Source: Lichenostomus cassidix (taxonomy: Eukaryota > Chordata > Aves > Passeriformes > Meliphagidae). From it: a stretch of 64,000 nt of DNA. The notes beneath the pieces were generated by a model. It was not told the origin of the DNA. It was given only the letters and a program-made list of their open reading frames with translations, and searched no databases. A program made the position numbers and the translations under genes. The stretch lies in assembly GCA_008360975.2 (NCBI GenBank), contig CM039179.1:50412359-50476358 (forward strand), written 5' to 3'. Positions within the stretch are counted from its first letter, which is position 1. Each line of letters opens with the position of its first letter. Below, piece by piece: positions 14,401 to 26,448 of the stretch.

Positions 14401-17400
14401 TGCTGAGACAAATTAAAGAGCATAAGTTTAGAGGGGTTTTCTTTCCATTAGTAATTAAGGGATTTGTCATTAAAAAATGTTTCTGAGATGAGTAGTAAAA
14501 ACATTGTCTGTGGGAAAACAAGCTGTAGAAATAAAGTCAACCATTTCCCAAATAAATCTTCCTAGCAGACCTCCAATTAGTAATTGCTATCTGAAAGCTG
14601 TTCAAGTGGAAGAAAGTAAGATTTTATTCTCTTTTGTAGGGCTAGATTATCAAAACTGACCCTGAAAATTTTATTTGGGAAAAATACCAATTGACTGCAA
14701 GACTGAGTCAAAAAGTAATTTTCTTCCTGATTTTGTTGGCGTGCTATTATTTATGAAGTGTCAAGTATATCATTCAAAGTATCTGCTGGTTCTGAATAAA
14801 ACTAGCAATACTTTTCTTCTCAGTACTGTTTTTCAGCTCAATCTACAGCACTGTCTTCCTTTACAGGCCACTTCACTAATGTGTTAAGACAGATGCAAAC
14901 ATCATTGATTTGTAAATGGCAAAGTGAAAATTCTAAAGAATAATCTTTCCTCTGTCATTTTATATATGTCTGACTATTCAAAACAAGCTACAGCTGTAAA
15001 AAGAAGTATAAGATATTGCATTGATGTGACTCCTGAAAAGGCCAATACTGTGTTAGTTCATATTAACTGGGGGAAAACAAACAAATAAATGCATTGATAC
15101 CTTTGCATAATGCTTTTTTATGGTGTTCCTATCAATAAAAGTTACAAATAGCCTTATAAATTTAACAACAGGCAACCTGTTGCAAGAAGACTCTAACTTC
15201 CCCAGGCTGGTTTCTGGGACTGATGTTGATTGTAGAGAATCTAACACAAAACCAGCAAGGAATGTGCCCTGCCTTCCCTAACATTTTTCTAGAAGACTCT
15301 TATAGAAAATGCATTCATGTTTACATTTTCAGCTTCAAATACCCAGCACAAAAGCATGAGAACACAAAAACCTGAATCTCTAGTCTAGGCTGCTAAATTA
15401 ATTAAGCAGGACCCGTATTTGTGAGTAATACTTTAATGCCGTTGGAAAACTGTTTTAGGGATCATTTTAGCAAGTTTCTCCTGTGTTATAATTTTACTTC
15501 CTTTTTCTTTTCTAATTATAAGCCAAAGCTGGATTCCTCACTAATGAAGGAAACTTTTTTTTTAAGATTTCTTTTCTAGAAGTCAATAAGAATGTTGCCC
15601 ATGTAAAGACTGCAAGATCAAGAGCTTAAACCTATAAAAATGTCCAGTGTGAATATATGTTTTAAGACAGTTACTGTAATATAAAACAGTTCAAGCTACA
15701 TTTGCACTAGTGCCAGGAATGTTCCATGGAACACAATGGTCTACACTGTAAAACTGTTTGAATGTCCCTTGGCACACTTTAAGCATCCTAAACCCCAATT
15801 TCTGGGTGCAGTTTGGAGAAGGAGGCTGCACACCCCAGAGAATCTTCCCAGCTAGCAGGCTGCTACTACTACTACCCTCTTTTGAACAGGAGAAGGTTAC
15901 AAATAGGCATATGTGCTAGTTGGCTTTATTGCATAGGAACGTTCCCAGGCAAGTTTAATTTGCTAGCATAAACCTAGCCTCCAAAACTGTGTTTACTGCA
16001 GCCATTATGTATCACTGTATTTAAAAGTATTCAGCGATCAGCTCTTACTTGCAAACTGCATGCTGAATTCTGAGTTTAAATCAGTAGGAAACAAAACACT
16101 CAAGAAAACATTTTCTCTATTATATATACTACTATACGCATTATTTTCCCTGTAATTGTTTCAGCTTGATAGGAAAAAATAAAACTTAGAGCTGTTAAGA
16201 AAATGTTTGTTTTGAATATGGTTGTAGATAGAACAGATTACAACAGAAAGTAAAAGCCACAGAAGAACATTTTAAAAGTATCTTAACTGCTCAGGGATCC
16301 CACTTTCAAAAGAGGAAAACTTTACCAGCAGAGAACTAAAGGCCTTCATTATCAGCATGGGGTACTCCATGATATCAACAGTGAAGACACTACAGCCCCA
16401 CAGCAAGTGTGCTTGAATTCAGCCCTTAAAATCTTTTCTCAGCAACATGAAACATTTTCTTTGAGAAGTAAGAGAGTGTACTTGGATGTCTTCCTCCTGG
16501 TAGTAGTGTAGTCATCAACTGGCCTAAATTTTGCAGGAAGAACCAGTGAAACCTTAATTATTGCAGACCTCATATTTGATTGCCATGTAGGAAACCTGGC
16601 TTAATTCTCTTGTCCTGTGGGAACAATAGAAGCTGGATGCATGAAAACTGGTTTCCCACCCTGGAAGTGACCTGCCCAACTGGTTATTAGCTGTACCACA
16701 GAATGCAAATACAGACGCAGAAGCACATCGCCTCATTTTCAGCTTAACCTTCCTTGAAGGTCCACTTGTGCAAATGTAGTGAAGCCAAGCAAGGACAGTT
16801 TGCGTTTAGGCATGGATTCTCTCTTCAGAAGAACCCCAGCAGCTCTGAGATTTATGCCTCCATCCATGTGTCTGACAATGGAAACCTACACACTTGGTGA
16901 ATTGTGTCAACCTGAGCTTATATACGAAGGGATTTTGGCACAAGTTAATCATGAGACAATTGGTAGTATGAGTGAGGCACCTGAGTTTTGTTGTGGATCT
17001 AAGTTGCCCTGTCCCTCTTCACGTGTGAAAACAGAATAATCCTCAACCGCCTGAGACTGATTGTCAGATAGAAGGATGTAATTAAGCAAAAGCCTAACAA
17101 TTAAAACTCTTTCTACCCAGCTAGATTAAAGCAATTTAGATGGTAGTAGCTCATTTTTCTTGTTTTGAAATTTACATCTTAAGTTTATACGCACATGTTT
17201 AGAAGAACAAATTTTAATGAAACCAACTTGCTAGTATATACTTTTGACGAAAAAGTATTTTGTGTAGATAAGATGTAATTATTGTAATTCACCTCTTTAT
17301 ATATGTTGAGGATTTTCTTAAATTTGTTTCTTCCTCAAGTGTATTCACTGCTTTTCCCTGAGAATTTCCTTCTTCTTTCAAAGTACGAGGAAAAAGTGTG

Positions 17401-17828
17401 TTTTTCTTTTTTTTCACTCTTTTGTGACTCAGCTTCTTGCTTTCCAATGTTAAGTATCTACTTCTAGAACTACAGCTGCACCTAAAGCTATGAATGTATT
17501 CAGGAACTGCTATCTTTATATGTCTATTTTTATTGGATAAATATTCCAAGAATTTACTTTGTATATATAAGAGTAAAACCCAGTATTCACCTTAATAAAT
17601 TACAGTTGCAGGTAAATCACTGAGCACTGAAGAGGAGCAGACAACAGTGAATTCAAACAAATAGTCTTAATAAAACTCTTTTGCCATTATCCACAATCAA
17701 TTTGTGTATATTACAAAGGAACTTATTTTGGCCCTATTACCCTCATTTAACCTACCATAAAGACACAGGAACTTTTAAAAAATATTCTGTATCCATGCCA
17801 AGTGTTGTCCTGTTTTAAAATAAGAGGA

Positions 17829-17925
17829 TTTTTTTGTTGGTTTTTTATTGGGGGGGTGTTTGGTTTTTTTGGGGTTTTTTGTTTGCTTTTTGGGGGTTTG
17901 GAGTTTTTTTGGGGGTTTTTTTTGG
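17829..17925 (+). repeat. T/G low-complexity tract with four G-runs
   Basis: Nearly 100 bp composed almost only of T and G, with G-runs at 17850-17856, 17871-17874, 17892-17896 and 17911-17915. The gaps between runs are 14-17 nt, longer than in stable canonical G-quadruplexes, so any G4 would be weak. The Phe/Gly/Trp-rich frames across it are artefacts. Confidence 0.85.
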
Positions 17926-18603
17926 AAATGAGAAAAGAGAGAAAATCAGGAATCACTGCAAATTATTTTCAGCTAGTTTGGTATTTTGTGCCTTCCATAT
18001 TTATGGGTTTGTGTAACAAATTTTTGGCATAGGGAACTATTTAGGTATATATTTTAGTTATTATTGATGAAGTATGCACAGCACCAATAAGGGAAAGGTG
18101 TGACTGTCAAATAAAGGTAGAGGAGAGATACATGTTAATCCTGGTCTGCTTTTCATCATCCACCAGATGATTTTAGACCTTGAGCCCAAGGTGCTTGAAA
18201 ACATATTTGGAGTTTTCCTCCTCTGCTAAACAAGCAGTTTAGTATCTTAAGACATTTATACAACATGAAGCAATGGTTTACTGAAACCATTCAAAGACAG
18301 AGTTAGAAGAAGACAGGTCTAGTTCATCATTACCTACTTGTGCTCCAGTGTGTGTGATATAATCCAAAGGTGCCTCTTACAGCTTTGGGAACCCTGCATA
18401 GGAAATTATATTCTGCTGGACACCATTGTAAGTGCTTGGATCTGAGTCGGAACATTATCCAGTATCCCAATCCACAACTAACCATAAGCAAATACAAGAG
18501 ACATTCACTGCCATTGTGAAAGTTTATTTTGAGCTTATCTGCTTGGTATCTTCTATCCAGAGGTTTGTTTGTTGTCTCCCTTGCAGGGTTTGTCTTCATC
18601 CCC

Positions 18604-18677
18604 AAATCAAGTAGATCAGACAATTTCCAAGAAAATCTAAAAATCAAGTAGATCAGACAATTTCCAAGAAAATCTAA
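18604..18677 (+). repeat. Perfect 37-bp tandem duplication
   Basis: Copies at 18604-18640 and 18641-18677 are identical. The unit begins AAATCAAGTAGATC and ends AAAATCTAA. Exact identity in non-coding DNA suggests a recent duplication, or an assembly or sequencing artefact. Confidence 0.95.
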
Positions 18678-19079
18678 ATGCTGCCCAGTAACAATCTCTG
18701 ATGCATATTAAAAAAAACCAAACAAATCCCCCAAAACACCTGAGAAAAGAAAGAGGCCTAATAGAAACCTCTCACCAATCAGTAGTTTTGCAAGTGTTGG
18801 GGGGATATCCAAGCACTGAATTGTGTATAGTATTGTTCATGTTTCCCATCAAGGCTTTACAGCCGGGCAGCCCTCCCAATTCCCTTCCCTGTGAGTGTGA
18901 AGATGCTGCCTATGAAACACTCTCCCCATCCACACACCTCCTCAGACAGATGGGGAGCAGCAGGGGAAAGACAACTTTTCCATTTCTGCTTTTTCTAAGC
19001 TTACACTTGGACAACGAAGAAACAAACCCTCACTTAGTCACAGATGGGCTTAAAACTTCTTTTGTCGGAACCACATCCC

Positions 19080-19300
19080 CCAGTTCTGCGCGCGTTTCCC
19101 TGCGCCTGAAGGACGCTTCTCCGCGGGGCGCGGCGGGGCGCGGAGGGAGCGCTGTCCCCCGCACGGGCGCTAGTGGGCGCTGCGCTTTCTGTTCCGTTCC
19201 TGCAAGCACTATTGCACATGGCATCCCACCGGGCACGGGGGCAGCGGGCGGGGGAGCAACTGCTGCCATAGGAAGGACCCCGTCTGCGTGCCGACTGCAC
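19080..19300. promoter_or_regulatory. Isolated CpG-rich patch
   Basis: An abrupt shift from AT-rich DNA to about 200 bp dense in CpG, with GCGCGCG, GGGGCGCGGCGGGGCGCGG and several GGGCG boxes. It is 7.5 kb upstream of the DACH1 start codon. Unmethylated CpG patches of this kind are usually promoters or regulatory elements, but I see no TATA box, initiator or exon that would prove one. The stop-poor frame 18701-19549 across it is a composition effect. Confidence 0.55.
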
Positions 19301-20879
19301 AGACACTTGTCACTTGTGTTACTTTACTTTATTGAAGCTGAACTGGGAGAGGTCACTGGGAAGCAAGCACGAGGCATGCAGGCAAATTACAGCTTTTTTT
19401 TTTTCTTTTTTTCTCTTTTTGTTAAGCAGTACCCGGCAGAGCAGCCTCTCCGCGTCACAACTCAGGGCTCAGAAATAAGGTGTCTCTCGCTTTACTACTC
19501 TGTTTTTACTACAGAAAACACCCGTGATGTCCCAAAGAAGCATAGCTGAAAGCTGTCGGAGAGCTGTGCACGCCACCTTAAATAAGACCGTCTTTTTGTG
19601 TGGCTGGCAACCTAACGTTGTTTTTTTGTCCAGGCTGGCACTGGGGAGAATTTTCAAAACACGTCCTTCACTGACACGTTTATCTCTTGTTCTTTAACAA
19701 AGAAGTAATCTCTTTGGTACTATTGCAAGAGACATGCAAGAACCCAACCTGAGCAGGTTGCAGGAGTCTACTTAGCAACTTTCAGACTTTGTTCCTCTGC
19801 TTTGCTACCTAAATACAGCAGACAGAAATGGGAGATAACGCTCCCATGCCAATGAAGAGATCAGTTGCTTGCCCACTCTCCTTTATAATAGTGGAAGAAG
19901 CACTGGTTTTCCCTAAAGCAGACTTTTTTTCTTTTCCCCGGTAGTCTGATGCATGGAAAGCCAGTGCATTGTCCTCTGACAGCTGATGCTTATCGGGCCG
20001 GTGGGGGTATTGTGTTTCAGCTCGTGGCACTGGAAAACCTTGTAACTTTCTTTTGAAGTTTAATGGCTTCATTTTGTTTCCGTGTGTGAATAACTCTCCG
20101 AAGAACTACAGTGACCCAAAAGTCGACCCGTTTACAACGCCCGTCCGAGCAACCTGTTCCTGTCTCTCGGGCGGAGCTTTGCCTAAGAAGGTCCTCTCGG
20201 AGGAGCAGGCGGGCGGGCAGGAGGAAAGGGGGAGGGAGGGAGAGAGAGGCTCCTCAATCAGCCCAAGTTGCATCGTAATTAAATTGTATTTTATCCTACC
20301 GAGGCAGGTAAAATATCAAGCAAAATACAAGTTTAAGTAATTTGTTTGTACTCTTACCTGTAGGAGTTGGAAATTAACAGCCCCGCTAGTTTACTGTTAA
20401 GCCTGGAGAGCGAGAGATTGCTTTGCAAACATTACAGTTATTATGTCTGCAGTTGGTACTCTTTGTATAAATTATTGATCAGCCATCTTATTTTTCTTTC
20501 TGCTTAATGGATATTATAGCATAGCCGTTTACACGCTATAGTTAAGGTTGTGTCAGCACTTCCATTTATAACATCCCCCTCTTACCCAGAGTTTATACCT
20601 CTCTATAAAATTCCACTCTGTGCCGAAACTTTTCAAGCAAGGGCTCGGACTTTTAAAAATCCTTCCTCAACCCCACCCCAAAAAAACAATTAATAATGTT
20701 TGTCTGCTGTTTTGAAACATAGGAATAATAAAGGTAACCCCCCCACCCCCATGTTTTCCATTCACTTAAGTGACATGAGGAAGAAGAGGCTGCGTCTCGC
20801 AGGATGTCAGTTCCTATATAAAAAGAAGGCAATATACTTTTTGTTGTTGTTGTTATTATTAAGGGAAGCAATTGGTACT
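19301..20879. other. Intergenic spacer between CpG patches
   Basis: No exon is supported. The part 20240-20620 is unique, non-repetitive and motif-dense (TAATTA-like and TGATCAG-type elements), and looks like candidate conserved non-coding sequence. A perfect-looking splice donor on the minus strand lies at 20351-20363. A smaller GC-rich patch sits at 20150-20245. Confidence 0.5.
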
Positions 20880-21200
20880 GGAGCGGCAGCCGAGCCACCG
20901 CCCTCCGCCCGGCCGGGAGCGGGCCCCGATCGCCTCCCGCCTCCGCTCTCCTGGGCCCGCGGGCGGCGGCACCGGGGGCTCGGCGGGGCCGGGGGATGGA
21001 CAGAGGGAGGAGGATGCAGCCGCTCGCCCCCGCTCCCTGGCGCGGAGCAGGCAGAGCTGTCCCCCGGCAGCGGCGGAGAGCGGGCGCGCACTGGAGAGCC
21101 AGGAGAGCTGAACTCGGGGCAGGCTCCCCGGTGCCAGCGCTCCGATTAGCCTCGGTTGGGAGCGAGGGACAGAGCGGCTGAGCGAGCTAATTCTGTGAGG
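20880..21200. promoter_or_regulatory. CpG island upstream of DACH1
   Basis: About 300 bp of dense CpG with multiple GC boxes, such as CCCGCGGGCGG and GGCGGAGAGCGGGCGCGC. It lies 5.6 kb before the DACH1 start codon. Three overlapping stop-poor frames on + and one on - are composition effects, not a gene. It could be an alternative DACH1 promoter, the promoter of a divergent non-coding transcript, or a CpG-rich enhancer; the sequence alone does not decide. Confidence 0.6.
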
Positions 21201-24200
21201 GGGAAAGACACGGCAAAGGGCAGCTCAGATTAGATCACCGCTTTAACATAATTTAATGGCAAGGGCTTTGTACTTCATAATTATTGCTCCGAGCGACTCT
21301 TCCTACCTGTTGGTAGGTGAATTAGCACGTTGGACTGAGGACCTCTAATGAGAGCCCAAGTCTAACTCAAACATCACAGAGGGCCCCCCGTCTATCCCAG
21401 CCCTCATTTAAATCACGCAGGGAAGTTGGTTATCATTTCCTCCCCGCGCTGCAGCTTTCCCGGTCGGCTGTCAGTTGTCAGGTGAATGTCAGCAGGCAGT
21501 GCCCAGCCACTGCTCCATCCCTCCATCCATCCTGAGCCAGCCCGGGAAGGAAATATGACCCGATCCGTTTCACCATGTGGCTCTGGTAGCAGCAACGTGA
21601 CCCAGAGGCTCAGATCGACAGAAGGGCTGTTTTAGTTACTGACTTCGAAACGCCTTTCCTGAAGTCAGAGCAGTGACTTAGGAAAAAAAAATTGTAAATA
21701 AGCAAGTAGCTTAATTGGCGTTTGGTTTTTGCAATTTGCATATATGCGCTTGTGCGTGGGTGTGTGTATGGGGTGTGCGTGTGTTCGAGTGTGTGTCGGA
21801 TGCGGACGAGGAGGGAAGGAAAGGGATGACAGGGCTCCCAAGCCGTCGGTGATTGCATCTCTCAGTACAGCGCGACCTTGGTCGGAGCACCAGTCAGCAT
21901 CCCCGGGGATAACACCCATTGCTCCTGGGGATGAAGGGGAAGAATTGAGGGATATCCCCTGGGGCTAAATCCTGCCCCCCTGCTCAGGCGGGGAATGCCC
22001 TCGGAGCCAGCGAGCTGACTCGCGGGAGCAAAGCCGGCAAAAGACGCTCCAGCGCTGAAGTGCCGGGGTTAGGCAGGGCGTGTGCGAGCTGCCAAGCCCG
22101 CAGCAATTCCCCATCCAGCTCTCTGCTGGGGATGGCCAGCCACTGCTTTCAGCTCTCCGGCTGAGAGGTTCACGTTAAACACCAGCGCAAGCAGGAGCAA
22201 GTGCTCCCAGATTCTCATTTTTAAGGACTTTAAAAGTTATTTTTAATGGCTCCTAAAGTTTCTTCACTTTCATTCTTCCACCACCTTTTTTTTTTTGTTA
22301 AGCAGGCACCATATGTGAATATGTAAATACAATTTGTAGAAAACAGAATGTGAAAGCAATTTTGCCATGTATTTTGGATTTTTTTATGATATATGGTGGA
22401 CTGTTCAGAAATGTATGCTATTATTAAAGCTGTTTGTGCCCAGTGTATTAATGTACTGTTTGATTGAGTGAATTAGCAGTCATAACAATCTGGCAGTCTG
22501 GCCATAGAAGTGTGCTCAAATTGATTTGTGTTATGGCTGGACTGGAAAATCTAGTGTTAGTTGTTTTTTTGCCCTTGGGCATTGTTTGTACCAAACTCCA
22601 CTTTTCATTTAATTTTCCAATACCTTTTTGAAAGACCAAAAGGTTTGTGATCAACGTTTGCTGCACTTTATTATTATTCAGCTATTAAAAATATCCTATG
22701 AGTAATTTCAGGTTCCCCAAAACCTTGCTTTCAATTAGAGTAAACATAATTAGCGTGATGTCGTGCTTGGAATGGCAAATCTCCCTTTGTATCTATTAAG
22801 CATGTTATCTACTTGTCCTGTCACTGAAAGGAATCCAGTTTGTATTTGTATTGGACAAGGTTTTGTGCTACTTTGATTATAACACAACAATTAGAAAAAC
22901 AGCACTGCAGTATCCAGTTTCTTACTACTGGTACAACACTTCACATCAATCTCAATTGTATTCATGGTGTTTGTCAATGTTTAGTAAATGTCTTGGTGGA
23001 AGAGAAGCAAAAAAGGATCCCTATTCACACACTTGCATTTCTATGAGTCTATTTTCCTGAGCGATGCAGGGGGGATTCAGTATGAGGTCCCTCCCTCTTT
23101 CTCAATCTTCCCTCTAAATAACAGATAGCTTCTCAAAGGGGGACTGCTGCTCGAGACTTGAGATTAAAGCAAAGTAGAACTTACCTTCTCTTTGTCAGTA
23201 CTTGCTCCTTTCTTAGAATCTTCTGCCCAGCAGTCGTTTGCCAGAATTATAATGCAGCATGATTAAACCTAAAACGTTACTCTATTGATCACACAGAAAG
23301 CTTTGTGAAATCATCTAGTTTCTCCTCTTCAGAAATGGTGAACAAAATAGGTCACTAAACAAGGGTAAGATATGATACAAGACAGAAAGGTATTTCTCAG
23401 GAAAATAAATTAAAAGAAAATGCAGGAAAAGAAATTGTGGATGAACTTAACATGATAATACACTATTCATCCTTATCAGGTGCCTATCTTCTCTATCCAT
23501 CCCCTCCCCCTGTCCATTCCTTCACACAGGTTCAGAAGATAAATACTTTTCTGGGTTTTTTTTTTCCTGAATGAATTTAAATATTTAATTATCAATAATA
23601 AGTGAAGATGGGGGAGGGAGCTGATGTACTATCCTATCTCCTGTCAGTCAAGTATTCAAATTCCTTAAAATGCAACAGCTACAATGCATTTTCTAATTGC
23701 ATTTTACCCTTTACAGCTGCCCTCAAAATTGTAATTTAATAAAATAGTGAACTCCATATCAGTCTTTTTTTTAGAGCAATAAATTACAATCACTGTCAAT
23801 ACATCTTACTGTTTTAGCATACATTTTAATACACCAAAATGGTAAAAAGAAAAAAGGAGAGAGAAAGAGAGAGAATACCTGCCCTGAACAGTAACATGAA
23901 CAGAACAGAAACCCTGCTTCAAACAATATTCCAGGAAAGAAATTAAAGACTTCTTAATTAGTGCAGCAATTAAGCTTTCTTGGTCGCATTTTAATCAGCC
24001 CAGGCCCTATCAAAGGACAAACAGAACGATTTGCAGGTCTTTGAATTTTAAACAGTCTTATTGATTTCAGCACCATAAGTCTTCACTTGACACAGGGAGA
24101 ATTTTCAAATATCAGTTACAGTAATTTGAGTTTTGCTGATATCAACTCAGACAGAGAAAAAGAAAACACCCAACAATATCATTACATGAAAGGGTCAGCA

Positions 24201-25299
24201 AGTAAGATAAATGCAATCTAGAGAAGTTTACAAAGAATGACCTCAGGATTTGTTGGTTTATGTCACTGCATTAGTATACGTGTGAGTTAAATTGAACTGA
24301 GACACTCCCCATAATAATTAGAAACACTTACCATGCCAGAAGCTTTGAGGAATCTTGAACCTTTTCAAAAGTCTCATTCTTTCTTTCTAGGTTTCTAATC
24401 TCAGTGTTGCATTGACATCATCAAGGTTAACCCAAACCCCTGGTAGTAAACCCTTTCAAACTACATTTTCTTTTGGACCATGACAATTATGTATCTGTGG
24501 GAGCACACAGCAAGTAGAAAAGCAGAAGGGCTGGTGTGCATCATGTTGTAGGAAAGGTAGAGAACAAATGAAGTGGTAGGTTTCCTAATTCAGAGTTCAG
24601 AGATCTCCAAGTGGCAATATCATGCGTGTCTGGCTCTGTCCCGATCTTCTTATGGATCTGTTCTGTCTTCACAAGGTGTGAGAGAAGGTGACATCCTCTC
24701 AAAAGAAACAGGTGAGGGAAAGAAAATATGGACAGAGCTGGCTTTCTACAAGTGAAAAAAAGAGAGCGGCAGTTTATTTACATCTTGAAATTACAAGTTT
24801 CATGCAACACTAGATCCCACCACTGGGATCCCACCACTGGAACTCAAGTTGTGTAAGTTCCTCCAGATAAACCTTCTCCAAAAAACCCCACCTAATAATG
24901 GCTCGAAGAGATGTTCTGCACAATTATGGGTACACAAAACTTCAAAGTAAAACACTGCCCTGTGTTTTCCTGGATTTATTTTCAATTTTAAAGACATGAG
25001 TGCAGGATAGCTTAAATTTCAGTAGCAAAAGTTATCTTAAGTAGCACTAGAACACAAATTCTCGTGAATTGAACTTCAAGTACAATAAGCAAGCAGATCA
25101 TATGAGAACAGTTTATGTCTGATACTGTGGAAATTCCCCTGCACCAAATTACTACAGTTGAGATTATCCACTCTACGGATGTGTCATCCCGTGAGTCATG
25201 TCTCATGTAATAGTATACATAGGAAAAAAAAAAAAGGGGGCTATGGGCACATACATGCATCGCAATCAAGCACACAGAGGGTGTATTTTTCAAACAGGA
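21201..25299. other. Upstream non-coding DNA of DACH1
   Basis: No exon is supported. From 21,970 to 22,120 the DNA is moderately CpG-rich. From about 22,230 to 22,800 it is unique, AT-rich and dense in homeodomain-like cores, and resembles a developmental enhancer. From 22,800 to 25,290 it is ordinary AT-rich DNA with one short tandem duplication. No interspersed repeat is recognised. Confidence 0.5.
24813..24840 (+). repeat. Perfect 14-bp tandem duplication
   Basis: The unit GATCCCACCACTGG occurs twice head to tail with no mismatch. No function is suggested. Confidence 0.95.
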
Positions 25300-26010
25300 A
25301 GAACTACGCACGCCCCGAGCCCGGATTTTGCAGACCCCCCATCTGTCCCAGTGGCCATTTCTTTACCCCTTTCAAAGTGCGAGGTGCCCCCAAGACACGC
25401 AGAACACAGCCCCGGGCTCTCCCGCGGAGCCCCGCACGCCAGCTGCCGAACGCGCCCCAGCCGCATCCCGGCTCCGCGCCGCCAGGTACCGCGCCTGCCG
25501 CCCGCCCCGCCGCGCATGCGCGCCCCACCGCGCCGGCTGACTTTGCGCGCTACCTGCGCGGAGGGCAGGGCCGGGGCCGGGGCTGCGCGGCTGCTGCGCG
25601 GCTACGACACCTGTTGCGCGGCGGGACCTGCGCGGGCCGCCCGCCTGCCCCGCTGCCAAGTTACTTGTGTGCCGCCGCAGCCCGCTCGGCGCGGTGTCTC
25701 GGCGGCCCGAGCCGTAGCGCCCGTCCCCTCCGATCCGCGGCCGCCGCAGGAAGGTCCCCCGCGGATGCTGCCGCGTGGGGCTGCCCGTGCGCGCCCCGCG
25801 TAGCCGCCGCCCGCGCAACAAAGGGGACCCTCGGCAGCGACTCCCACCCCGCCGGGAGGAGCGTTTGTGGTCCCGGGAGAGCAACAACAGCGGCAAGAGC
25901 AACAGCCCCGTGCGCAGGTTTCTGCTTTTGTCTGCCCCGGCAAGGTGTGCGGTGCCCAGCGCGCGCCCCGGCTCCCCCTCTCCCGCCCGACTTTTGGGGG
26001 GACGCTGGAG
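25300..26010. promoter_or_regulatory. CpG island A, candidate DACH1 promoter
   Basis: About 700 bp of very high GC and CpG content immediately upstream of the DACH1 5' UTR region. It is separated from the exon-bearing island by about 200 bp of ordinary sequence (26040-26240). It contains a perfect NRF1 palindrome and many GC boxes, with no convincing TATA box, which fits a TATA-less CpG-island promoter. Long open frames on both strands (25158-26054 on +, 25372-26043 on -) arise because GC-rich DNA has few stops; their Arg/Ala/Pro-rich translations match no family I know. It could drive DACH1, a divergent antisense RNA, or both. Confidence 0.65.
25511..25522. promoter_or_regulatory. NRF1 palindrome
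   Basis: CGCGCATGCGCG is a perfect 12-bp palindrome containing the full NRF1 consensus GCGCATGCGC. In vertebrates this motif clusters tightly around transcription start sites of CpG-island promoters, so it supports island A being an active promoter. Binding is inferred. Confidence 0.6.
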
Positions 26011-26376
26011 ACGCTCGTGTTTCTCCACAAACTGTGTTGACAAGCGACTGTTGAAAAGGGCTGGGAAAATTACATCTCATCTCTGGTGGGGTGAAATATG
26101 AAACATGTAATCTAACGGTTCCTGAAGGAGGGGGGGAGAGGGACTTCTCTCCCTCTCTCGCTGTTTTCCTGCTCCGGGTTCCTGGTTGGATAATTTGGGT
26201 TAATACTAGTGAGTGAGCCTTTTGCTGCTTCAAAGGGTATTTCAAGTTGCCGGAGCTCCTCCCCTCCGCACCGTGTGACAACAACAACTCGTCCAGCGAG
26301 CGAGCGGCGGCGGCGGCAGCAGCCAGCACTTCCCAGCTCATTTTCTCTCTGTCATTCCCCTCTCAATCTTTGATCA

Positions 26377-26448
26377 ATGTACTTGCCAGAGAGAACCGAA
26401 GTCCTTCAAACCTCCTCCTTTTCACCTTCGTCTTTAACGTGGTGCTAG
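26377..26448 (+). promoter_or_regulatory. Upstream ORF of 23 codons in the DACH1 leader
   Basis: An ATG at 26377 opens a frame of 23 codons that stops at TAG 26446-26448, well before the main start. Its initiation context is weak (T at -3, T at +4), so leaky scanning past it is expected. It matters only if the transcript starts upstream of it. The peptide matches nothing I recognise. Confidence 0.4.

Larger units (their letters stand above)
5560..19079. other. Intergenic, gene-desert DNA
   Basis: No exon is recognisable on either strand. Open frames of 60-115 codons occur, for example 6689-7036 on the minus strand, but they overlap each other on opposite strands, match no family I know, and show no coding bias. 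The stretch from about 7,900 to 9,300 is A-rich on the + strand and may include old transposon debris that I could not classify. The block 13,680-14,660 is unique sequence of enhancer-like appearance, without firm evidence. The simple repeats inside are listed separately. Confidence 0.6.

Noticed and set aside
18701..19549. 282-codon + frame, the longest before the gene
   Set aside because: It is long because it crosses a CpG patch with few stops. Composition changes abruptly along it, there is no recognisable domain, and a poly-Phe segment comes from a T-run.
20700..21181. Overlapping Pro/Arg/Gly/Ala-rich frames on both strands
   Set aside because: CpG-island composition effect; several frames are open at once and none shows a domain.
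25158..26341. Frames of up to 298 codons (+) and 226 codons (-)
   Set aside because: They are simultaneously open on both strands in a CpG island and Ala/Arg/Pro-rich without family resemblance. They fit promoter DNA.
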